From Phenylobacterium sp. (GTDB taxonomy: Bacteria; Pseudomonadota; Alphaproteobacteria; Caulobacterales; Caulobacteraceae): 52,442 nucleotides of DNA. The position numbers were made by a program, and so were the translations under genes. The stretch covers positions 1-52,442 of the forward strand of contig NZ_SCTC01000006.1 of assembly GCF_004299445.1 (NCBI RefSeq), given 5' to 3'. Below, in pieces: positions 47,049-52,442 of this stretch. The number at the start of each line of letters is the position of its first letter. The stretch's first letter is position 1. The notes below the pieces were generated by a model, which saw only the letters and a program-made list of their open reading frames with translations, was not told where the DNA came from and ran no database searches.

Positions 47049-48983
47049 ATGCTCGCTTCCATCCGCCAGTTCGCCAAATCCTGGCCCGCCCGGATTCTGC
47101 TCATCGTCCTGGCGATCAGCTTCGTGGGCTGGGGCGCCCAGCAGGGCGGCTCGGCGATGTTCGTCGGCGACCAGGTGATCAAGGCCGGCTCGCGCGTCCT
47201 CGACTCTCAGGACTTCGCCCGCGAGTACGACAACTACCGCAAGCGCATCGAGCAGGAGAGCGGCCAGCAGGTCACCCGCGAGCTCGCCGAGCAGAACAAC
47301 CTGGACGCCACGGTGCTGAACGGCGTCGCCACCCGCGAAGCCTTCGCCGAGGTGCTGTCCAAGGCCGGCATCAAGCCGGGCGACAAGCTGATCCTCGACC
47401 AGATCCAGAAGATCCAGGCCTTCTTCGACCCCATCACGGGGAAGTTCGACAAGAAGACCTTCGAGGCGCGCCTGCGCGAAAACGGCATGACGCCCGAGAA
47501 TTTCGACGCGGGCCTCCGCGACCAGATGGCGACCCAGCACTGGGCCGTCGCGGTCCAGAACGGCCTGTCCGCCCCGCGCAGCTACGGCGCCCTGGCCGCC
47601 ATCTATGGCCTGGAAGCCCGCGACCTCGCCTTCGTGACCCTCGCGCCCAACAGCGTGCCGGCGCCCGCCGCGCCCACCGACGCCCAGCTGCAGAGCGTCA
47701 TCAACGAGAACAAGGACCGCCTGACCGTCCCCGAGACCCGCGTCCTGTCGGTCGTGCTGTTCACGCCCGCCGGCGTCCAGGCCCAGGCCTCGGCCCCGAT
47801 CGACCCGGCCGAGCTGCAGAAGCGCTATCAGTTCCGCAAGGACACGCTGTCGACGCCCGAGGTCCGCAGCCTCGTGCAGATCCCCGTGAAGGACCAGGCG
47901 TCGGCCCAGCAGGTCACCGCCCGCCTGGCCCGCGGCGAGGCCCCCGCGGCGATCGCCAAGTCGCTGGGGGTGGACGCGGTCGTCTACGACGCCAAGCCGA
48001 TGTCGGCGATCAGCGACCGCAAGGTCGGCCAGGCCGCTTTCCGCCTGCCCGCCGGCCAGGCCGCGACCGTCCAGGGCGACCTGGGCCTCGCCGTGGTCCG
48101 CGTCAGCGCGATCACCCCCGGCCGCGAGGTCAGCCTCGACGAAGCCCGCCCGATGCTCGAGGCCGAGATCCGCAAGGACATGGTCGCCGAGAAGGTCTAC
48201 GCCCAGACCCAGGCCTTCGACGACGCCATCAAGGCCGGCGGCGACCTCGCCTCGGCCGCCAAGAAGGCCGGCGTCACGGTCACCCCGCTTGGGCCCATCT
48301 CGGCGCAGGGCGTCGACGCCCAGGGCCGCCAGCTGCAGGGCCTGCCGCCCAAAATCCTCGAGACCGCCTTCGCGCTGCCCACCGGCGCCGAGAGCGACAT
48401 CACCGACCTGGGCGACGGCGCCTACTTCGCCGTGAAGGTCGACCGCGTCGTGGCCGCTCACGTGCCGCCGCTGGCGGAGGTCCGCCCGATGGTCACCCAG
48501 TTCTGGATCCAGCGTGAGCTGGTCCGCGCCCTGGAGGCCAAGGCCGCCGGCCTGAGCGAGCGCATCCGCAAGGGCGAGACCCTGGAGGCCGTCGCCGCCT
48601 CGGCCGGCCTGACCGTCAGCCGCGTGCCGGGCCTGACCCGCCAGACCGCCCAGCAGCAGGAGGCCCTTGGCCGCGAGGTCATCGGCCGCGCCCTGGCCGC
48701 GCGAGCGGGCGAGGTCTGGACGGCCGGCGCCCCCAACGGGATCGTCGTCGGTCGCGTGGACAACATCCGCATGGAGGGTGGTCCCACGGCGGCGCGGCTG
48801 GCCGAGATGGCCCGCCCCGAGCTCTCCCAGGTCCTGTTCCGCGAGATGGGCGAAGCCGCCCAGACCTACGCGCGCAACAAGCTGAAGGTGAAGGTCGACC
48901 GCGACCGCGCCCGCGCGGCCATCGGCTTCGAGCCCCTCAAGCCCGAGGTGAAGGCCGGGGCCGCGGCGGAGAAGAAGAAGTGA
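47049..48983 (+). CDS. ppiD: PpiD/SurA-type periplasmic peptidyl-prolyl isomerase
   Basis: 644 residues. One N-terminal transmembrane anchor (about 14-30, ARILLIVLAISFVGWGAQQ) with the rest in the periplasm. SurA_N-like chaperone helices follow (about 35-200), and a degenerate parvulin region (about 270-370). Such proteins help outer-membrane and secreted proteins fold after SecYEG. Start ATG at 47049 has GGAAAGGA 6 bases upstream. Its TGA overlaps the trpE start, coupling the two genes, a usual arrangement in Caulobacterales. Confidence 0.9.
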   Translation: MLASIRQFAKSWPARILLIVLAISFVGWGAQQGGSAMFVGDQVIKAGSRVLDSQDFAREYDNYRKRIEQESGQQVTRELAEQNNLDATVLNGVATREAFAEVLSKAGIKPGDKLILDQIQKIQAFFDPITGKFDKKTFEARLRENGMTPENFDAGLRDQMATQHWAVAVQNGLSAPRSYGALAAIYGLEARDLAFVTLAPNSVPAPAAPTDAQLQSVINENKDRLTVPETRVLSVVLFTPAGVQAQASAPIDPAELQKRYQFRKDTLSTPEVRSLVQIPVKDQASAQQVTARLARGEAPAAIAKSLGVDAVVYDAKPMSAISDRKVGQAAFRLPAGQAATVQGDLGLAVVRVSAITPGREVSLDEARPMLEAEIRKDMVAEKVYAQTQAFDDAIKAGGDLASAAKKAGVTVTPLGPISAQGVDAQGRQLQGLPPKILETAFALPTGAESDITDLGDGAYFAVKVDRVVAAHVPPLAEVRPMVTQFWIQRELVRALEAKAAGLSERIRKGETLEAVAASAGLTVSRVPGLTRQTAQQQEALGREVIGRALAARAGEVWTAGAPNGIVVGRVDNIRMEGGPTAARLAEMARPELSQVLFREMGEAAQTYARNKLKVKVDRDRARAAIGFEPLKPEVKAGAAAEKKK

Positions 48984-50512
48984 CGTCCGAGCCTCCGTTC
49001 GAGGCCTTTCGTTCGACCTACGACGGCGGCGCGCCCCAGGTCGTCTGGACGCGGCTGATCGACGACCTGGAGACCCCGGTCTCGGCCTTCCTGAAGATCG
49101 GCCACGGCAAGCCGTACGCCTTCCTCTTCGAGTCGGTCGAAGGCGGGGCCTTCCGCGCGCGCTATTCGATCATCACGCTGAACCCCGACCTCGTCTGGCG
49201 CTGCCGCGGCGACCAGGCCGAGATCGCCACCGGCGCCGACATCGCGGCGGGCCGCTTCACCGCCCAGAGCGGTGGCGCGCTCGACAGCCTGCGCGACCTG
49301 CTGGCCGCCTCGCGCATCGAGCTGCCGCCGGGCCTGCCGCCCATGGCCGCGGGCGTCTTCGGCGCGCTGGGCTACGACACCGTCCGGCTGGTCGAGACCC
49401 TGCCCGACATCAATCCCGACCCGCTGGGCCTGCCCGACGGGGTGCTGGCGCGGCCCTCGATCATCGCGATCTTCGACGCCATCGCCCAGGAGATCCTGCT
49501 GGTCACGCCCGTCCGCCCGGACCGGTCGTCCGCCGCCGACGCGTACGCCGCCGCCCAGGCGCGCCTGCAGGCCGTGGCCGCCGATTTCCGTAAGCCCGCC
49601 CCGCCGCTCAGGGGCGACGCCAAGCCCGAGCCCGACCGCTTCACCACGCCCATCAGCCGCGAGGACTACCGGGGCATCGTCGAGAAGGCGAAGGAGTACA
49701 TCCGCGCCGGCGACATCTTCCAGGTGGTGCCCAGCCACCGCTTCCGCGCGCCCTTCGCGCACGACCCGTTCGCCCTCTACCGCTCGCTGCGCCGCTCCAA
49801 CCCCTCGCCGTTCCTGTTCTTCCTGAACTTCGGCGACTTCCAGTTGGCGGGCTCCAGCCCCGAGATCCTGGTCCGCCTGCGGGACGGGAAGATCACCATC
49901 CGCCCGATCGCCGGCACCCGTCCGCGCGGCGCCACGCCCGAGGAGGACCGCCGCCTCGAGGAAGAGCTGATCAACGATCCCAAGGAGCGCGCCGAGCACC
50001 TGATGCTGCTCGACCTGGGCCGCAACGACGTGGGCCGCGTCGCCATGCTGAAGCAGGCGGGCGCCAACGAGCCCCCGCAGCCCAGCCGCCGGCCGCGCGT
50101 CCGGGTCACAGACAGCTTCTTCGTCGAGCGCTACGCCCGCGTCATGCACCTGGTCTCCAACGTCGAGGGCGACGCGCCCGACGGCCTGGACCCGGTGGAC
50201 GTGGTGATGGCCGCCCTCCCCGCCGGCACGCTCTCGGGCGCGCCCAAGGTCCGGGCCATGGAGATCATCGACGAACTCGAGATCGAAAAGCGCGGCATCG
50301 GCTATGCCGGCGCCGCCGGCTACTTCGGCTCGGACGGCTCGGTCGACACCTGCATCATCCTGCGCACGGCCCTGTTCAAGGACAACGTCATGTACGTCCA
50401 GGCCGGCGGCGGCGTCGTGGCCGACTCCGATCCCGACGCCGAATATGACGAAACCCTCCACAAAGCCCGCGCGCTCCGCGACGCGGCCGTGGAGGCTTGG
50501 CGGTTCGTGTAA
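48980..50512 (+). CDS. trpE: Anthranilate synthase component I
   Basis: First enzyme of tryptophan synthesis: chorismate plus ammonia (from TrpG) to anthranilate. 510 residues. The N-terminal tryptophan-feedback region shows FLFESVEGGAFRARYSII, related to the LLES motif; the chorismate-binding part has FLFFLNFGDFQLAGSSPEIL, PIAGTRPRGATPEEDRRLE, DLGRNDVGRVA and GAPKVRAMEIIDELE. Start GTG 48980 overlaps the ppiD stop (GTGA). trpG is not in the window; repeat C follows 48 bases after the stop. Confidence 0.97.
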   Translation: MTSEPPFEAFRSTYDGGAPQVVWTRLIDDLETPVSAFLKIGHGKPYAFLFESVEGGAFRARYSIITLNPDLVWRCRGDQAEIATGADIAAGRFTAQSGGALDSLRDLLAASRIELPPGLPPMAAGVFGALGYDTVRLVETLPDINPDPLGLPDGVLARPSIIAIFDAIAQEILLVTPVRPDRSSAADAYAAAQARLQAVAADFRKPAPPLRGDAKPEPDRFTTPISREDYRGIVEKAKEYIRAGDIFQVVPSHRFRAPFAHDPFALYRSLRRSNPSPFLFFLNFGDFQLAGSSPEILVRLRDGKITIRPIAGTRPRGATPEEDRRLEEELINDPKERAEHLMLLDLGRNDVGRVAMLKQAGANEPPQPSRRPRVRVTDSFFVERYARVMHLVSNVEGDAPDGLDPVDVVMAALPAGTLSGAPKVRAMEIIDELEIEKRGIGYAGAAGYFGSDGSVDTCIILRTALFKDNVMYVQAGGGVVADSDPDAEYDETLHKARALRDAAVEAWRFV

Positions 50513-50560
50513 GGTCTAGAGCGGACGTACGAATGTCCGAGACGGGCGGCTTGCGGACTT

Positions 50561-50766
50561 TACCTCCCCCGCGAAGCGGCGGGAGGGGGACCACGCGCCG
50601 AGGTCGGCGCAGCCGTCCGTAGAGCGCGTGGTGGAGGGGGCGGGCCCCACCCGCTGAACCAGCCATGGCCAATCCTTCCGCTGAGCCTGAGGCCCGCCCC
50701 CTCCACCAGTCGCTCTCCGCTGCGCTCGGCGACTGGTCCCCCTCCCGCCGCTTCGCGGGGGAGGTA
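50561..50766. repeat. Palindromic intergenic repeat, copy C
   Basis: 206 bases after trpE. The outer 30 bases at 50561-50590 and 50737-50766 are a perfect inverted repeat, each with an internal hairpin (CCTCCCCCGCG..CGGGAGG). The inner arm motif (GGGGACCACGCGCCGAGG ... GAGCG-GTGGTGGAGGGGGC) matches copy B. The centre (about 50640-50700) is not palindromic. It may end trpE transcription. Confidence 0.88.
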
Positions 50767-50920
50767 AGCGTCTGCAATGGGTCGAACGCGGAAGTTGGCG
50801 CCCAGTGCGGAAGGCGGCGTTGGCGGGGCCCTCAGCAGCGGACCATCCGGACGTCCGAAGGGGGTAGTTCGTGGAACCTAGTCATGCAAGCTTCGCCATG
50901 ACCGCGAAGGTAGGCAGCTG

Positions 50921-51076
50921 ATGAAGTCACTCTTCGAGACCTACGACCGACATCTGAAGGGCCTGGCGTCCATGCCCGCTGCTCAGCGAATGAGAGCGAT
51001 GTACAGGGCGATGTTCCCTTGGGCGCTGGTGGCAATGGCTGGCTGTTCGACCGCACGCCAACTGACCGAGACCTGA
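50921..51076 (+). CDS. Small ORF, hypothetical, possibly coupled to the next
   Basis: 51 codons from ATG 50921 to TGA 51076. No family recognised. The second half (from M24: RAMYRAMFPWALVAMAGCS) resembles a short lipoprotein signal with a Cys after AG, so the real start may be ATG 50990. TGA overlaps the ATG of the next ORF by one base (TGATG). Weak AGG upstream of 50921. Region is clearly different from the neighbouring core genes. Confidence 0.35.
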   Translation: MKSLFETYDRHLKGLASMPAAQRMRAMYRAMFPWALVAMAGCSTARQLTET

Positions 51077-51315
51077 TGGAGATGTGCGGTAGCGACGAGC
51101 TCGTAGACGCGCTCCGGCGCATCACGCTCAATGGCTTGTCGAACCTGAACCTGACGACCCGGCTCCGAGCCGACCTTAAGCTCACAGAAGGGGACATCTC
51201 CCAGCTGTTGGGCATCTTGGAGGCGGAGAAGCGGCTCGACGCGCCCGCCCTCGAAGCGATCAAGTCGGGCGACACGACGATCGAGTCGCTGCTCCAGAAG
51301 ATGTCCCGGGTATAG
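51076..51315 (+). CDS. Small hypothetical protein
   Basis: 79 residues from ATG 51076 (98 if TTG 51019 is used). Predicted helical and charged, with ELVDALRRITLNGLSNLNLTTRLRADLKL and a C-terminal IESLLQKMSRV; not recognised. It is likely translated by coupling to the 51-codon ORF before it. Downstream it is convergent with the DUF1080 gene. No codon or homology evidence beyond the open frame. Confidence 0.45.
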   Translation: MEMCGSDELVDALRRITLNGLSNLNLTTRLRADLKLTEGDISQLLGILEAEKRLDAPALEAIKSGDTTIESLLQKMSRV

Positions 51316-51384
51316 GCTTGAAGTCGGCAGCGGGTCGAAAGCAGCCATCGAGCCGCCCACCAAGAGCGAACGCCGCAACGATCT

Positions 51385-52155
51385 CTAAGGCAGTTCCCGC
51401 ACCCAGATATTCCGGAAGCTGATCGCCGGGCTCGGATCGCCATGCGCCTGCAGCTTGATCGGCGAGGCCCCATGGGCCTTGTACTGCGGCTTGCCGATGT
51501 AGCGGGTCTCGCCGGTCAGGATGAAGTTGTTCTGCACCACCACGCCGTTGTGGATCGCCGTCACCCGCGCCGGCGACTTCACCTTCCCCGCCGCGTCGAA
51601 CACCGGCGCTGTCCAGATCACGTCGTAGGTCTGCCATTCGCCCGGCTTGCGCATGGCGTTCGCCAGCGGCGGGGCCTGCTTGTAGATGCTGGCGGCCTGC
51701 CCGTTCACGTAGGTTTCGTTCTCGAAGCTGTCGAGGATCTGGATCTCGTAGCCACCGTCCCCGCCGCCGGTCGACGCCAGGAACACCCCGCTGTTGCCCC
51801 GCGCCTGTCCCGACCCGGTGGTCCCGGCCGGCACGCGCCACTCCAGGTGCAGCTGGTAGTTCCGGAACGACCGCTTCGTCTCGATGTTGCCGCTGAGCTT
51901 GTTCACGGTCAGCAGCCCGCCCTCCACCTTCCACCCGGCCGGGCCCTTGTCGCGGGTCGAGACCCATTCGCTCAGGTCCTTGCCGTCGAACAGCACGATG
52001 GCGTCCGAGGGCGGCGCCGCATCCGTCGCGCCCGGCGTCACCACGGGCGGCTTCGGCGCCCACTGTTCGGTGTCCTGCGGCTTGCCCGCCTCCTGCGCGC
52101 ACGCCGCCCCCACCAGCAGCGCCACCGCCCCCACTCCCAACAGAACCCGCTTCAC
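51385..52155 (-). CDS. DUF1080 (3-keto-disaccharide hydrolase domain) exported protein
   Basis: 256 residues. Signal peptide (about 1-20, VLLGVGAVALLVGAACA). The mature part has the concanavalin-like fold of DUF1080: IVLFDGKDLSEWVSTRDKGPAGWKVEGG, GNIETKRSFRNYQLHLEWRVP, GNSGVFLASTGGGDGGYEIQILDS and a C-terminal ISFRNIWVREL. Family members act on glycosides/3-keto-sugars in the periplasm; the substrate here is unknown. It is divergent from the gene starting at 52354. Confidence 0.92.
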   Translation of the reverse strand: MKRVLLGVGAVALLVGAACAQEAGKPQDTEQWAPKPPVVTPGATDAAPPSDAIVLFDGKDLSEWVSTRDKGPAGWKVEGGLLTVNKLSGNIETKRSFRNYQLHLEWRVPAGTTGSGQARGNSGVFLASTGGGDGGYEIQILDSFENETYVNGQAASIYKQAPPLANAMRKPGEWQTYDVIWTAPVFDAAGKVKSPARVTAIHNGVVVQNNFILTGETRYIGKPQYKAHGASPIKLQAHGDPSPAISFRNIWVRELP

Positions 52156-52258
52156 GACGCCGCCCTCACGCTCTTTGTCGCCAAGTTGGCCCGCCGCACC
52201 CGCCCTGTCATCCCGGTTTGGGCGTCCGCTAGCACCCCCATCCCCCTAGAACGTCATA

Positions 52259-52275
52259 GCCGGGCCTGTCCCGGC
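52259..52275. repeat. Short CCGGG palindrome, possible dispersed repeat unit
   Basis: GCCGGG-CCTGT-CCCGGC, flanked by GTCAT on the left and CATGCC on the right. The GTCAT..CCGGGC..GTCCCGG form resembles a common alphaproteobacterial palindromic unit. It lies in the 198-base divergent region before the last partial gene. A second inverted repeat, GTTCC/GGAAC, follows at 52282-52300. Confidence 0.3.
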
Positions 52276-52353
52276 CATGCCGTTCCGAAAAAGTGGGAAC
52301 GAGGCGCGCTTCTACGACCGTTTCTGTCGTACCCCCATGTTCCACTCGCGATC

Positions 52354-52442
52354 ATGTCCGAGCCCACGCCCGACATCTTCGAAGAGGACCAGCTGCTGGC
52401 CCAGACGGCCCGCATGGACTTCGCCTTCGCCCGCCACGTGCA
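52354..52442 (+). CDS. Hypothetical protein, 3' partial
   Basis: Open frame from ATG 52354 to the window end, 29 full codons (MSEPTPDIFEEDQLLAQTAR then MDFAFARHV). The N-terminus is acidic and soluble; no family can be named from so little. The start is chosen as the first ATG in the frame that stays open to the end; no strong ribosome site. Confidence 0.45.
   Translation, partial: MSEPTPDIFEEDQLLAQTARMDFAFARHV

Noticed and set aside
46784..48517. 577-codon plus-strand ORF in another frame of ppiD
   Set aside because: Arg/Pro/Gly-rich and out of frame with ppiD, which has a signal anchor, a ribosome site and a coupled trpE.

Overview
The window is a gene-dense, high-GC stretch of an alphaproteobacterial chromosome. 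Gene content and order point to Caulobacteraceae (Caulobacter/Phenylobacterium-like). Markers are the dusB-ntrB-ntrC-ntrY-ntrX-dat-hfq-hflX block, a fused ispDF, the lipA-coq10 pair, a pyruvate dehydrogenase E1 beta subunit carrying a lipoyl domain, and NtrC/NtrX proteins without the sigma-54 contact loop. I see no rRNA, tRNA, CRISPR array, prophage or insertion sequence; this is mostly core genome with small accessory insertions. The assignment is inferred from content, not from a database search.

Layout. 1-4.6 kb: partial ABM monooxygenase, a methyl-accepting chemotaxis protein (MCP), an exported unknown protein, mazG, and a small membrane protein with an AT-rich perfect palindrome in front of it. 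4.6-14.3 kb, minus strand: dusB, ntrB, ntrC, ntrY, ntrX, dat, hfq, hflX, covering nitrogen signalling and RNA-based regulation. 14.4-21.1 kb: ispDF (isoprenoid precursors), a membrane spermidine-synthase-like protein, cinA, an APC permease, coq10 and lipA. 21.3-23.2 kb: an acyl-activating enzyme with a DoxX protein. 23.3-30.1 kb, minus strand: ftsB followed by a compact pyruvate dehydrogenase operon pdhA-pdhB-GFA-GFA-pdhC-gpx-lpdA, in which three thiol/glutathione-type genes sit between the PDH subunits. 30.3-31.6 kb: eno.

31.7-42.8 kb is the more accessory part: two secreted alpha/beta hydrolases, a 7-TM receptor fused to a LytTR DNA-binding domain, an enoyl-CoA hydratase homologue, rpmF, a PhzF-like protein, a dienelactone-hydrolase-like protein divergent from a GlxA-type AraC regulator, a second MCP whose sensor domain resembles the first, and an unrecognised regulator with two helix-turn-helix regions. 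42.9-50.5 kb returns to core genes: pyrG, secG, tpiA (interrupted by a GNAT and a VOC gene on the other strand), ppiD and trpE. The right end has a small two-ORF unit, a DUF1080 protein and the start of an unknown gene.

Three copies of an intergenic palindromic repeat (about 140-215 bp, hairpin-ended arms) lie after eno, after the enoyl-CoA hydratase homologue and after trpE. No clearly new multi-gene system is visible. The most interesting signals are the repeat family, the PDH operon with embedded GFA and Gpx genes, the GAFTGA-less NtrC and NtrX, the 7TM-LytTR receptor, and two enzyme homologues that appear to lack a catalytic glutamate.
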